The position numbers and the translations under genes are program-made. From Hygrophila difformis (Eukaryota > Streptophyta > Magnoliopsida > Lamiales > Acanthaceae), in contig JAOANR010000004.1 of assembly GCA_030278955.1 (NCBI GenBank), positions 53,199,459 to 53,263,458 on the forward strand: a DNA stretch of 64,000 nt. Direction: 5' to 3'. The first letter of the stretch is position 1; each line of letters opens with the position of its first letter. This document shows positions 1-13,443 of this stretch, one piece after another. The notes under the pieces are model-generated. The model ran no database searches. It was given only the letters and a program-made list of their open reading frames with translations, and was not told where the DNA came from.

Positions 1-409
1 GCAACTAAAACTGACTGTGAGACCCTTGGCCTACACAATCCTCTTTTAATGCTTTTACGAAGATAACCCCAATTGGAGTATATCCCGTATAATATAATCT
101 CAATAATTCACATGCCACATACTGGAAATATAATTTTCACATGCATGGCTTAGCCCAAAAATGTTTAAACTCATAATGTGGCATTTCCTCTGCATAAACT
201 TATTTGCATGGATAATCCTAAAATTATTTAAAGCAATAAGGAATTAAACATGCAAAAATTAACATTAGGACAATACCCGCAGAATATAAATTTACTTACA
301 ATCTCCCCAGCTATAGCCTATTCAACTCCGGGACTGCAACTACCTCCTGGGACTGCAACTATTCCAGCACTTCCCTATTATAATACCACTCACTATTAAT
401 AATTATAAC

Positions 410-458
<49 letters not shown>

Positions 459-2290
459 TCCCTACACACTCTCTTTCTCTCTCGATTTTCTTCCTGACTC
501 TAACTTTCTTACTTCTCTTGCCTTGAAAGAAACTAAAGAGAAATCCTCCTATTTATAGGAGAAAAATCCGTGGTCTCCAAGTTCCCTCATTTTATTTATT
601 ATATATTTTTTTTCATATATTATTATTATTTTATCCATTTTGTTATCTATCACTTCAAAGAGTACCAGTCTTATTTCTCTTTACTGACCTCAGGTACTAT
701 TCTTTGTCATATTTCTTCCTCCATCCGTCCATACTCCAATTTCTTTTTATTTCTTATTGCTATCTTGCTAAGATTTTATCCATTGTTGTTCATCTTTGTA
801 CTATTTCTCTATTTATTTTTCTAGATCTTTTTAGTGCTTATATTTTATTACTTTATCATTATTTATTAGTTTGAATTTTTCTACTTGCTATGCACGTTCG
901 ACATTATTATTGGTACATAGTACATCTAGTTTTTTTTTCTTTTTCTTTTTCATTTCTACTTTCTTTCTCTATTTTTATTTAATATTTTATTCTTGTCATT
1001 ATATAATCCATTATTGTAGTTCGTACTAATCCTCTATTTATCCTTTTGGTACCAATTATTGGTACTTATCATCCCTTTTTCTTTATTTTATTTAATGATA
1101 TACTTAACTTATAAATATACTTACTACTACTACTATTATTATTATTACCATTACTCTCAAATTTTATCATCTCTGCATGTACCTTTTTTTTATTTTTCTT
1201 TTTATCTATTATTTTCTTTTTATTATTCATCTCTAGATCCCTCCATCTTGCATGTCTTCATGATGCATGGGTTATTCCTTATACCAACCAATCGGTGTTT
1301 GTTCCTTTATTTTATCAATCTACTTATCTTTATTTATTTATTTATTCCATAATCATTGCTCTATTTTAAGTACATATATATTTATCCATCACTATTTACT
1401 AGGTCCTATTATTTATTATAATATTTTGTTGAATCTCTTTTATCATTCTTGTCACTCTCAAATTGCATGCATGTACCATGCATACACAAAATTAATGCCA
1501 CACATCTTATCATTTTTATTTTATTATTATTAATTTATCTATACATATATATTTTTAAATCTTATTTTTATTTATTTATTATTTTATTTAAGGTTGCACA
1601 AATAATTGGTGCAACCACTGTATCATTTTACTTTATTTATTTTCTTATTATTATTATTATTATTTTTTTTTAGAAAAAATATCCTTTCCTCATTTATATT
1701 TATCTTTAAATTTTATTCTTCAAATTATCCTTGATCTCCAAGCAGTAATACACGTTTTTTTTCTTTTCACTTTATGCCATGCACCAATTATTGGTGCATG
1801 GTGAATTATTATTATTACTATTATTATTTTTAAGAAAGAGAAAAAGAAAAGAAGTAAAAATTAATTTTACTTATTTATACAAATTAAATGACAAGTAGGA
1901 TTTGGACATACAACCTTTAGTTTATGAGTCCACTTAATTACTCAATTAGTCATGGAAATTTCATGTCATATCTTGATTTTAAATAAATTTATTTTTAAGA
2001 TGTTAGAATCCCTATTACTTAAAAATATTGCATAGTAGTTAATAAAACTTAAATATCTTTCTTCCAAATATTCAACTTTTTCCTACTATAAGATATTCTT
2101 CTATCATCCGTTGTTTAAACTGGGGAAATAATTCATTCCTCATAACAACGTTCCAAAAATTGCAACTTAAGTCCTATTAAATCTAATCTACAGTAGACAA
2201 TATTTCAACTAAACTATCTCTTTCTTTTTCTCTTAAATAAAACATTATAACTAATTTACTGGATATTACAAAATACATCTACTTCAAAAG
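1..2290. other. AT-rich spacer, no gene seen
   Basis: Very AT-rich sequence with an (AT)n microsatellite at about 413-454 and long T- and ATT-rich runs from 560 to 1680. Open frames here are low-complexity Phe/Ile/Tyr/Leu strings with no recognisable domain. A short palindromic word of the form GGTNCcAATTATTGGTNC recurs near 1046, 1597 and 1777. The stretch at 541-580 resembles the TATA and leader region of an LTR but is not diagnostic. I see no gene. Confidence 0.6.
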
Positions 2291-3260
2291 AGCAATGAGA
2301 ATACGTGCTGTCCATGAACAGATGAAAAGACTATACAACCAAGGCGCATGAATCTTTTTTGGAAATGAAGAAATCGTAATGATTGAACAATTGAACACTT
2401 CAGGATTCAGATCAGGAAATTTAGCAGGACTAATTCAGAAATTTGACACATACAATTTTGAATGCTCAGAAGAAGTTAAGAGTATCTGGAAGAAAGCAGT
2501 AGAGAAATCCACCACAAGCCTGAAAACAAGAACATTTCTTCGGAAAGAGACAACGAAATGAAGTAAGCAGTGACGACAGAGAGGACCAATGTAGCACCAA
2601 GAAAAGAATAATGCGGCAAGACGTATGCAATGACGCAATTGAACAAGAAGACAAGAACAAAATAATGCAGCAAGACGTATGCAATGACGTAATTAGACAA
2701 CAAGACAAAGAGGACGGCTAATAATGCAGGATTAAAAAGAAGAAAAATGACAGCTATGGAATCTCAATAATGGAAGAAAAAGGAAGGACGGAGATAAGGC
2801 CACGTAAATCAATTCAGAACCACATGATCCCCAAGACTCCATCTATAAAAGGAGGAATGATTCACGAAGGATGCAGAAGTGAAGATACCTACCATAGTAT
2901 TCTTTCTCTTGCATTTCTTTGTAATATTTAGTTCTCTTTCTCTTATGTAAAACTATGAGTGATTTTAAAGCTTTCAATAAAAAATGATCGGCTAAGTACA
3001 ATAGCCTGATCATTCCAGTAATATCTTCGAGTATATTTTTCTAAAAAGTCTACCAAAATTCTGAATATATGTGAGTGAGTGAAACATATGTTGAGAGTCA
3101 AGTCATCGACACAGTGATTTCCGAGAGGTCGTGCATACCGGAGTAAGGCAGGAGGCCTGAAAGAAGGATAGCAGACGAGGAAAGAAGGTTACTCGTTGAA
3201 AGACTCGATCAGAAAGTTTCAACCACAAAGCTTATACTACGGAAGCGAGGTAGACCCTAA
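2290..3260 (+). repeat. Retroelement-like promoter and poly(A) block
   Basis: The block has the order of an LTR or a pararetrovirus-like promoter. A 54-bp tandem duplication (about 2607-2714) carries TGACG/TGACGT boxes at 2631 and 2685. It is followed by a TATA box (TATAAAAGG, near 2844) and a pyrimidine-rich leader. An AATAAA-type signal near 2977 lies about 130 bases downstream of the TATA box. A 60-codon open frame just upstream (2379-2561) has a balanced composition but is not recognised. Neither matching LTRs nor a tRNA primer-binding site were found, so the class of element is uncertain. Confidence 0.35.
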
Positions 3261-4090
3261 AATTTTTACTTTGAATGATAAATACTGTGAATGATCATGG
3301 CATATATTTCAATTAATTACGTTCTTTGCATAAGATCATAAAAATAATTTATAAAGTTGCATATTGTAAAACAAACACCGTAACCATTTTAGAATTATAT
3401 CAGTTTTTTACCTTTTTGTAATATATCACTCAAATTAACTTATGATTTTCCTAAAACCATCTCTAGATTAATCTATCTTTAAAGTCAAATTTTAAAATTT
3501 CCATTTTGCAAAAGCCTACACAAACCGTTAAAAAAAAATAACTAGTTCTAATAAAATGAGAAGTTAAAATTCAATGACAAATCCAAACTAATATGCTCTT
3601 ACTATCAATCTCAGTAAGGTTTAAGGTAAAGAACTTGTTATCTTAATTGGAAGATTAAATATACAGAATTTAAGTATTCATGATATGTAAAATACTTCTA
3701 TACTACTCCATATTGTTTGTGTTGTGCTGTGGAAATCTCGGCCCATGGCCAACAAGTATGATGGCGCCATGACTTTTTATAACACAAGAATCACAATATG
3801 ATTTTTTTTTTTTTTTTTTTTTTTTTGTCATTTCTCCTCAATAACTTAACCATCACCACGCCAGTTGCAGGGTTGCAGCCGTATCCTCATCCTGATCCGG
3901 CCCCACCTTCCTCAATTGATTTGGGGGCCTTCCTCCCTCCCTCCGGCTGGATTCTGAACCTTCAGCCCGCTGCCCATACCTCCGACTCCCGATTCATGAA
4001 TTAATTCTTACAGTACTTTACTCATTCTCTGAAACTGTAATAAGCTAATAGTAATCATATCCCTAACTTGATCCCAAGCAAGGCAAAACT
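3260..4090. promoter_or_regulatory. Upstream region of the TANGO2-like gene
   Basis: This is an 830-bp spacer before the start codon at 4091. It contains a 28-base T run at 3799-3826 and a GGCCCA word at 3739-3747. The C-rich tract at 3890-3980 is probably leader or promoter sequence. No TATA box can be assigned with confidence, and no open frame here looks real. Confidence 0.4.
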
Positions 4091-6041
4091 ATGTGTATAG
4101 CGGCATTTATATGGAAGTCTCATCCCCAATACCCCCTTCTCCTCCTCCTCAACAGAGACGAACACTATCACCGGTACCTACCCCCTCTTCTCTTTCCCTT
4201 ATATATATATATCATGTTCTTTTATTGTTGCTAGATTTCCCCGTGTGTCAATGGCAGGCCAACTGTTCCATTGGGGTGGTGGGATGACGGCCAAATGCTG
4301 GGCGGGAGAGACTCGGAGGCCGGAGGAACATGGCTGGCTTGCTCCCGGGATGGCAAGCTTGCTTTTCTTACCAATGTCAGGGAAATCATCAAGATCCCTA
4401 ATCCCACAAGCAGAGGGACACTCCCTGTTCGCTTCTTGAAGGTATTATATATCTATGTATTTCCTTTCCTCCTTCACTCAACACTTGCAAGATGCTGTCT
4501 TTATAAGTAAATTTCTGATTTTATAAAATCTCCCTTTTTGTTGAACTGAATTACACTCCTACTTTGTAAAAATGTCTTGGCTTGAACATAGTGTTCTTTG
4601 AGAAATTGTACTTTTGGTCCTGAATTTTGGCAAGGATATGTTCTTTGGACTTCTTGCAGGGTAAAAAGAGTCCAAAAGAATTTGCAGATGAACTTGTCGC
4701 AGAATTGGACCAATATAATGGATTCAATCTTGTCGTGGCTGATCTTTCCTCTATGACCATGGTTTACATAACCAACAGGCCAAAAGACAATGGTCTATCT
4801 GTGACAGAAGTTTCTCCTGGTATTCATGTCTTGTCGAATGCAAATCTGGACACGCCCTGGCCTAAGGTACTTTCACTTAATTGTACATTTTCAATTATGA
4901 TCGCATTGCCCGTCAGCCTGTATAGTGGTTTGCTTTCTCTTCTCTGTTGTCAATTTGTGAAATATTGCTCAAGGATCTATTTAAGTGTAAGACCCCCATA
5001 TGATCTTAAAATATGTAAGGAGGCCTCTATATCTGTTGTTTAGCTAGATTTTTCATCAGAAGTGAATGCAGAAATATGTGAAGGAAGCTGTTCTTCATTG
5101 GATGTGAACATATAGATAGTGACTGCCAAGAGTTTTGAGAGTCAGCCAGAAATACGGTGTGACTTTGGTGCAATAAATAAATTTTCATGAGTTCCCCACT
5201 GGAGATTTCCTCGTCATAGGCCATAAATCACAGAAAGGGAAGCGTGCGATAGCTTGGTTGCATCGTGTGGGGTGTGGGGAAGTAATGAATGGGAGTTTTT
5301 TTTTGGGACTAACTTATTTTCTTTGGCTGTAATGCATTCCCCTCCCCTGTCAAGACTTGGTCCAATTTGCCAGCTACTTTGTCTTTGTCTAATGAAACAT
5401 TTCTCATCTCATTCATTTATGGCTGAATAGCATTCTTGTAGTTGATTTTTCAGCATGGAATCCTATTCTTGTCTCCTTTTGCCAATTGTGTGTGTTTTTC
5501 TGGAAGTATTTTCCATGTTATGATCAATGTCTGGTGCATTTTTTATGCGTCAACAAAGTTTATTCTCCCTAGTCTCCTCACATAGCTGAACTGTAGGCTC
5601 AAAGGCTGCGGCGTAGTTTTGAAGATGCAGTAGAAAAATTCTTTAGAGGTGAAATTTCTGCAAAGGAAATGACTGAAAGCATAATGAAGGACACTACAAA
5701 GGACGACGACGAAAGTGAATTACCAGGCATCCTTACTCCTGATTATGAATACCCAGCGAGTTCTATTTTTGTGGAACCTACTCCTACTTTGGTAATTGGA
5801 ACTCACTCTTATAAATATAGGGTAACTTTTTTTATGTTGATGAAGTGATGAACGCCCATCAACCTGCTATCATATGTATCGATTTTTGAATTCACAGGGC
5901 CAATATGGGACAAGAAGCATTTCTGCAGTGACTCTGAAGCATGACCAGGAACTGTCCTTTTATGAAAGGCGTCTGGAGAAAGGAGTATGGTTGGATCACA
6001 CTGTTTGCTATCATATTGAAATAGACAAAATTGCATCATGA
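4091..6041 (+). CDS. TANGO2: TANGO2 homolog (NRDE family protein)
   Basis: Spliced gene with coding exons 4091-4173, 4258-4441, 4660-4866, 5597-5791 and 5898-6041 (813 bp, 270 residues), closing exactly in frame. The start gives Met-Cys followed by a hydrophobic stretch and the NRDE signature at residues 21-24, then GWWDDG, GGRD and a GTW motif, all typical of the TANGO2 (transport and Golgi organization 2) family. Cys2 sits where an N-terminal nucleophile would be expected in this fold. All introns are GT-AG. The length equals that of the usual plant protein. Family members are linked to Golgi and mitochondrial function and, in animals, to haem and lipid handling. The biochemical activity is not settled, and the role in plants is inferred. 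The gene is convergent with NOC4. Confidence 0.93.
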
Positions 6042-6743
6042 CCGGTTGACCGGTTCCAACTTGTTACTTTACTATAGTCCAAAGGGCAAGGGGAAAACAG
6101 AGTTGCAAATGAGGTCCCTTGTCTTGATATTGTAATGGATGTATTACAGTAGATTTTGCACCGCACAGTCGTGTATGCCAGTATCCTAATCTTTGTCCTT
6201 GTCTTGCATCGACTGGTATTTATTCTTGTTATGTAATGTTACATAATACTGAACATCTCGAAGATGAAAAACACTGTTCAGTTTTCGCTGATTTTAAATT
6301 TTTGATCCGAGAATGTGCAGTGCCATGCAGTTTCACAATCTGTATTTGGATGTATTGGCTTTATTGTTCAGCTCTTACCAAGAGCAGATGTCTCATTTAG
6401 TAAGTAGATGAATCACCATGGATTGACCTTCTGGACCTAAAGCAAACAGCTGTGCAGTGGTATTCAATGACAGTATACTCAATTTCAAGAATGGGCAAAA
6501 AGAGGCTTAGAAGCCTGTCAATTTTGGTCTACAAAAAATCATCAGCCAACTATATTTTTGTATGCACTCTCAAAAAGCATTAGACCTAAACCTGATCTGA
6601 AGCCCTAAAGATACAAACACATATTAGACTAACAAAATTTCAGCGGCATGGGTACATATAGTCCCGAGCACAGTCATTGGCTTGAATAAGGAGACACCAT
6701 GTTCCTTACGTCCTTCATACACTTTAGCATGCCTTGGATGTTC
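6042..6743. other. Convergent 3' spacer between TANGO2 and NOC4
   Basis: This 700-bp region lies between two stop codons facing each other and should hold both 3' untranslated regions. T-rich sequence with TTGTAA-type words (6120-6240) suits the plus-strand 3' end. No coding sequence was recognised. Confidence 0.5.
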
Positions 6744-7481
6744 TCAGGCTGACCGCTGACGCTTGGCAGAAGTACCTGCTGTTTCTCTATTCTCAGTTGC
6801 AGTGACAGATTCCTCACCGTTGAGTTCAAAAGCCCAACCCTCAAAGTCCAACTCTGAGAACAAATGTGTAGGAGTTGCTTTGTAGAATGCCAGTGGTACC
6901 TGTTTGACCCTTCGTCTAATCTGAAATGCAAAATAAAATTGAGCACTGCAATTGCAACAAAAAGTAAGGGCATGTTTGTGGTCACTGGAACTGGATTGAC
7001 CCTAAATTGAGCAAAATTTTAAGGAACTGTATATAGTGCGTATACCAGGATTATTAAAAATTTTAGAGCAACATTGCACGAGGAGGACCTTTACCTCATC
7101 ACTGAAAATTGTTGCATATGAACCAGAGCTAAAATCTTTAACTGCAATTTCAGCATTTCTAGTCCTGACAGCCAAATCACTCTCCAGGGACAACACAAAT
7201 CTGATGAAGTCCATTGCGCAAGTCAATATTAACAAAAAAAAAAGTTGGTGCGTGAAAGCATGCGGGCAGTTCTATGAACATACATGGGATATAAACGTGC
7301 ATTACCTTGAAACAGCAGCACAGTAATGGTGTCGAAGAGTATCTATCTCCCAGAGGGAGCTGCCTGCACCACCACACATGTTTATGTTAGTTGTGTGAAC
7401 CAGCAATGCAAAAGAGATGAAAATGCTAGCATTCGACAACTAGGAACTCTATTAACAATGAAATCATTTATATATGGAGTA

Positions 7482-7515
<34 letters not shown>

Positions 7516-10500
7516 TATAAAAGGAAAAAGAAAAAAGGCAACAATGAAACTTACGCATGGCATTAGCATCCTTAGGATCATTTTCGTCATTTTTGAAATA
7601 ATCAATTCCAGCTTTCTCCCGAGACATAACCTGGTTAGCGTTGGAATCTTTCTCCAAAGCTTCAGTAGTTCCAGGATCACCTTCCTACATTGCCAATTTT
7701 TGCATCATAAAAGAGAACATTTCAATACATTAACAAAATCATAGAGCCAGTTTACACTTTCTCTTATTGAAGCTAAATCTCAATGATCCATTAAGTACAT
7801 TAAATCCAATGTGCCAATAACAATAATTCTCCATTTTCTAATTGTGTTCTTTCCCTTTCTGGTTGAGAATGAAGAATTCTAAAGTCACAATCTAATCTTA
7901 CAGTGTCGCAAATCAGACAACAGCATTAATTAATTAATAAGATAAATGAGATTATAAGACCCTGGCCAAATTTAAATTCAGAATAGTAAAAAAGGAAGTG
8001 GCCGTTCCATCCACTGTGTGGGCATGAATTCTTTCATCTCTGTCTTCACTTTCAACTACCATTTTACCAACTCCTTATGTCCTCCAAAAGTCAAGTAGTA
8101 AAACTGAACAAAGGACTTCCAAGTTCCAAGAACATTTCTAAAATTATTAGAAAAGCAGGAGACGATGGAATCTACCATCTATAACTTTTATTATGTTCAG
8201 CATGTCACTCAAAAAAAAAAAATGGCAAAAAATTAGTTAGCATGATAACTAATTAGCTAAAAGTAACAGTACATTTTGAGGCTATCATGCTATATATGCA
8301 TGGAAAATATAAGTTTTACCATGAATTCATGATAAGGATAATCTTCAAAGCTGGCACAAATTTGTCCCAACTAGAAAAATCATATTAGTAAAATCAAAGA
8401 AGAAAAGACTAACTCACTCGATGCACCAAAAAACTAATTGATGGATGCCTTTGTAGAAGGTTGTTAACCAAAGCAACAATAACCAGTGCTCCTGAGGGAG
8501 GGACAAAGAGTGCAAGTCTGCCCAATTTCTTACAAAAAGCAGCAGCCAGATAAGCAGGAAGGAGGGATGACTTCAAGCACAAGTCCAGTAGCTGAAGATA
8601 GCATTTAGACAATTTGATTAGTGAGGATGCTGTTGATGCTTTCATTCAGAAGCATAAGCATTCTCTGTGGCACATATACAATATACTGGCACACCTCAAT
8701 AGCAATAAATTCTATGTAACACAATGTGGCACATATACAATATACTGGCACACCTCAATAGCAATAAATTCTATGTAACAGAATAGCCATAAAAGCAAAG
8801 AAGGAAGAAAAATGGACATATGATTTTTTATTTTTTATTTTTAAATTAAAATAAGAGATATATAGGGAAAATTATTTTAGCTACAATTTAATCAACTGCA
8901 CAAAATCCTAAAAAAAATCCCGCAGTGCAGATATTGTAGTTATGAAGGTTATTAGTTCTCCACTCCTGAAACAATATTATTGCAGCACTTCATTTGGGGA
9001 AAAGAGGTTCCAACTAGTCTCAGGCTGATAACTATTCTGCTAAACACATAGTTGCAAGACAAACAAGAGGAGGCAATACTATAAGCAAAAACCTGTCAGC
9101 TAGGGAAACGAATGTAGGATCTATCATCTAGTATTTTCTGGCATTGACAAAGTGAGGACCAGATATTAGATCCTCAAGGCATTGCAACAAACTTGCAGGG
9201 TATCACTGTAAATGAATCACAACATTAAGGATCAAAGTGGCAGCAACACATATAAAATTGGAGATTTTAACATTCCAACAAGAGTATAAACCGAATCTTA
9301 TCCACATTTATGCATGTATACAGATAGCTTTTAACACATACCGCAACACACCCATTTTTATTTTTTTGGTATATAGCCCAACTGCCCAAGACCTAAGGGT
9401 CAAAGGCCTATGTTCAGCATGAAGAACATATGGATACAAATTGGCAACATCCTAGCAACTTAAAATGAGTTATAGTGTTGTCTGTTGGATGATCATCACA
9501 CCAAAAAGCTTAAGCTATATGAGATGTATCACTTTATATTTAATTATTTATTACAATTAATTAAGTAGAGTTCACAAAACATTATAGGTGAAACATTTTA
9601 TCCACATATGGGTGAGAATAGGGATTCGAATCTCGAACTCCAGCTCAAAAATTCATGTTACTTAAAATCTTAAGCTAACAGATGCATCTTATATATATAT
9701 ATTACTATTAATTCTTCTAGCACAGACCACACAAGTCAGAAAAAATCTACGTGACTTAAACCATTATCATACACTTACCTCAAAGAATTTTGCCCTATGT
9801 TTCGCCACAAATATGGATGGCTCCAGCAAAGCATAAAGTTTATCATAAAAGTTGGGATACTCAAGACCATGTTGTGTCATGAGAATAAATAGACTACTTA
9901 GAGCCATAACACTGACTACACCGCCGATGTCATAAGATCGAGTCAAGAAATCACTGCACATGTAAAGATGGAAAACAAAGACGAGAAGTCTTAAAATATG
10001 CAGGAATATAGAAGCTTTGAAAACAAAAGAAAATTCTGCATAGTTACCATAACATAATAGGATTTGAAAGGTAAGGAATGACAGCCCGATGAAGTGTAAC
10101 AAGAACCTGTATGGCAATATGAAATGTTCAGAAGCAAAAAAAAAAAAAAAAAAAAAATGTAATTTGACAAAACCTCGTGCGAAACTCAGAGACCAAACTG
10201 CTCGTAGTGCAACATAAGAATAACCAAAACCAATTAAAATAAAGAGAACAATGAAATACAAATTTACTGAAACTAACTCGGTAGTCCTAAATAATTGATA
10301 CTTAATACTATGTGGTCTACAAGCACTTCTTCGGAAAAAAAAATATGTCTAAGTCTACAAGTCTAAAATATTTTTCTGAATCCTAAATTGTTCAAGAGAG
10401 AAAATTTAGGAATTAGGTAAAACCGAACTCAACATGTTGCCAGATATTGCAATGCTAAAATTAAATATGAGCTCTGATCTTAGTAAAATTCATTTGTACA

Positions 10501-12823
10501 TGGGTTTACGTTGAGAGTGTTAATCATGCATAGCACATCAAGAACAGTACTTATAAACTGAAGAACCATATGGTCCACCATATGGGTGCCAATAAGTATT
10601 TTACCTCCTTATACACATCAAGAGGAAGAGGCAATCTGAGGAATGATATCCATGCTTTGCTAAACTTCAGTTTCATTTTTTTCGCAATGTCACGAGATGA
10701 TAAAACCTGCAAAATACCAAATGCTGTGATGCTTATGAAAAATATACGAGGGAGATAAAGATTGTCAATTAAAATATATAGTTATTTGCATATAACTTAC
10801 TTTGTCATTGGATATTTGCGACTTATCTTTGTTATTGCTTTTTCCAAGGAAAACACCTACCATATGCAGAGAAATCATGGTAAATGTCGCTATCAACAGG
10901 AATTTACAGGAGCAGCTGAATAAACAAATTTTCTGAGCAGAAAACATGGAGCACCTACTTAAGTAGGTTGAATACTATAAAGATAAAGAAGATAGATGAT
11001 CACATCTATAGCAAACTCTATATTCTTGCAGTATTAACATTTGTCATGGATTAAGGAGAAAATTATGATGCCTTTAGCCATGAATTGGAAATAAAAAAAT
11101 GGCATTAGAAGAAATTTCCTGTTAATCCAAATGACACTAAATGAAAGGTGGAATGGCTAGAAGGGATATAATAATAAAGACAAAAAAAGTAAATATAATA
11201 GTGAGATTAATGGCAGCCAATATCACCTGATGCATCCCATATCTCTAACTTCTCCTCTGAAGCTTCCAATGGCGGAATATGAGATAGCAAGTAATGGATC
11301 TTGTAAATTGAAAGTTCAATGCTGCATGTAACAACAGTAGAAAAGAAAATAGAATGGGCTTCCCCAAGGAATTCTAAAGGAAGATAAAAATGATATCAAT
11401 GTGGGTCATCTCAATAGATCATATGTTGCCGTTGCATTCAGTCAAAATAAACATTCTAATTAAAATTAAGTGACAAGTGTGCCATATCTCTGCCTATAGT
11501 TTATTTTTAATATTCGTCTTTCTCCTCCCACTTGTAAATATGAAACGGAAATATATTCTAAGTCTGTCATATAACTGTGATAATGTGATTTATACACGCA
11601 AAATTAAGAGAATGATCATACAATCACCACTGTATCAAGTCAAATCCAGACAATTATTTGTGTACCAAAATAAGTACACACTTACCTCGACTGTGACTGG
11701 GCATTATCCTCATCTGTGATGAAAAAAGAATCATTTGATGAGGATCAAAGTGGTTAAAGGAAAACTTACTATTATGTCAACTAACAGAATCAAAACTTGA
11801 GGATTACCATTTCCTTCCAATGTCCGAGCCAGCTTTTCCAAAATAATGTAAGTGAAGTAACTGCAAAACAGCTTAACCAATAAGCAAATCCAGAATACTG
11901 CAGCGAAAGAGATAAAACTACAGCGAAAGCATTTTGTGAAGACATTTCAAGAGGAGAGAAAAACTATAAATGAAATAGCTGTCACAAAGTATGACCTCGT
12001 TGAAAGTTGAAGGATATAATTGTCAATTTAAATATATCATACTGAACTTTATGCACAAAGAACTTGGTAACTGTAATAAAGGATGTAATCAAAATATATA
12101 GAACATACCAAACATCAACATAAATGAAATACTTCTCTGCAAGCAAATCAAATATAATGTCATCACTGCCCAATGTTGAGTGAACCTGCGGGCATAGAGC
12201 CATGGAAAGCAATGAACGAATCAAATGGGAAACACTATACAGCATGTCCACCGCGATAATCATTGACACAGAAGGTTTACAACTTCAAACTTACAACTGC
12301 ACGAAGAAGCTTGTGATAAATAGCAGAATGGAACTTCCCCGCATTGCCTACTTTCACAAAATCCATTATGGCATCAACCACAACTTCCTGCGTCAAAAGA
12401 ACCAACCAACCAACTTTGCGACTTATACTAAAGTTAAGCAATTAAAGTAAAAATCAAGCTAAAAAGCAGCAGATTTGGTACCCGAAGAGCACTCTCGGAT
12501 TCCGAGGACGCCACAACATCGATGAGGCGCTGAAGAAAATCGTCGAACTTGGAACGCAGCCATGTGTGGTAAATAAATTCGGGATCAGGGTTGGCATTGG
12601 AAGGTGCGGACGAAGAAGATGGTGGGAGTTTAGGTACAAGGGGAGTAAAGAAAGCCTGGAGCGAAAGGAGAGCCTCCAAGGAGTGCTGCGGCGGAGAATC
12701 GGCGCTGATATAGGTTAGAAGGATGGGAAGGTTATTTACGTGAGCTCTAGAAGTCAGTAGCTCTTGCCCTAGGGTTTTCAGATGGGATAGCTTGTCCCCC
12801 TTCTTCTGCTTCTTCGTCGCCAT
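6744..12823 (-). CDS. NOC4: Nucleolar complex protein 4 (NOC4), ribosome biogenesis
   Basis: Fifteen coding exons on the minus strand, in transcript order: 12482-12823, 12295-12387, 12109-12185, 11808-11860, 11686-11713, 11227-11321, 10801-10856, 10605-10706, 10048-10106, 9779-9953, 8418-8591, 7555-7684, 7306-7363, 7095-7200 and 6744-6920. They total 1725 bp and 574 residues and close exactly in frame, close to the known plant length. The N-terminus is Lys-rich (MATKKQKKGDK). The middle has YFIYVDVCYFTY. The C-terminal half carries the CBF/Noc4 domain, including DFLTRSYDIGGVVSVMALS, LPAYLAAAFCKKL and the SSLWEIDTLRHHY block. Noc4 acts with Nop14 in nucleolar export and maturation of 40S pre-ribosomes. 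The promoter has site II and telo-box words usual for such genes. The smallest exon is 28 bp. All introns are GT-AG. Confidence 0.95.
8666..8783. repeat. 59-bp tandem duplication in a NOC4 intron
   Basis: Two head-to-tail copies, 8666-8724 and 8725-8783, differ by one base near the end. They lie in the NOC4 intron between exons 8418-8591 and 9779-9953, 75 bases upstream of the acceptor of exon 8418-8591. High identity suggests a recent slippage event. Confidence 0.9.
9490..9690. repeat. Possible SINE-like repeat in a NOC4 intron
   Basis: An intronic stretch contains GGGATTCGAATCTC, close to the RNA polymerase III B-box consensus, downstream of a CACCAAAAAGCTTAAGCT word common in dispersed plant repeats. 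No clear A-box, tail or target duplication was seen, so this is tentative. Confidence 0.25.
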
Positions 12824-13443
12824 GGCTGCTCAAAGAGAAGAGGGTGGTGCACCCGCGCAAAGGCAACTAGGCAAGGGCTTAATAGCATTTGGGACAACAA
12901 TTTTGAGGAAATTATGTAAGTATACACGAGAAGGCCCAAAACTTAAAACCACATTTTGTAAGAATGGCCCAAGTGGATTATGATTTATACGACAATTTTG
13001 GAATTTGGACTAGCCCAAAGGCAAATTAGGGTTCTGTTGCCGTATCTGTGATCTGTCATGTGGCTGTATATTTTTCTAGAACGCCACTTGTGTCATCAAT
13101 TTCCCATGTAAAAAAGCATTCGACCTTTAGATTCAGTTCACATTTTTACTACTAGACTAGTATGCATTCCTGTTAGGCTCGCGTGGAAGTAGTTGATTGA
13201 TTATTCGGACCCAACGCCTTTGCGGGTTTAAGCATGGAAACGTGGACGAATATGGGAACAAGACAAAGCAGGGGATTCTCATTCTCTTCAATTTCTATAT
13301 TGGAAATTTGGTACTAAAGTCTCCTGATTACTCCCTACCAAGCTGGAGGATCGCGATTCGCGATTGTTGGAGAATTACAGCATACATTTGAGCTCCATAT
13401 TCCATTCCAATTCCTCCCATATCTTTGCTTTGTCTTTCAGGTG
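12824..13443. promoter_or_regulatory. Divergent promoter, NOC4 and phosphate carrier
   Basis: A 620-bp spacer between two divergent start codons. It has three GCCCA site II-like words (GGCCCA at 12933, TGGCCCA at 12965, GCCCA at 13013) and a telo-box (AATTAGGGTT, 13024-13033). On the minus strand these read as TGGGCC/T boxes and AACCCTAATT, the pairing known from plant ribosomal and ribosome-biogenesis promoters, in the right place for NOC4. The sequence CTTTCAG at 13434-13440, directly before the carrier gene, looks like the acceptor of a leader intron. Confidence 0.6.

Noticed and set aside
570..1673. Several plus-strand Phe/Tyr/Ile-rich frames
   Set aside because: AT-rich low-complexity DNA; overlapping frames, no homology, start sites implausible.
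4627..5043. 138-codon frame taken as a separate gene
   Set aside because: It is exon 3 of the TANGO2-like gene plus intron read-through on both sides.
9767..10261. 164-codon minus-strand frame
   Set aside because: It reads through two true NOC4 exons (9779-9953, 10048-10106) and their introns, including an A21 run; the spliced model explains it better.
12792..12983. Plus-strand frame starting MAAQREEGG
   Set aside because: It overlaps the first exon and promoter of NOC4 on the other strand; no domain and no support as a separate gene.
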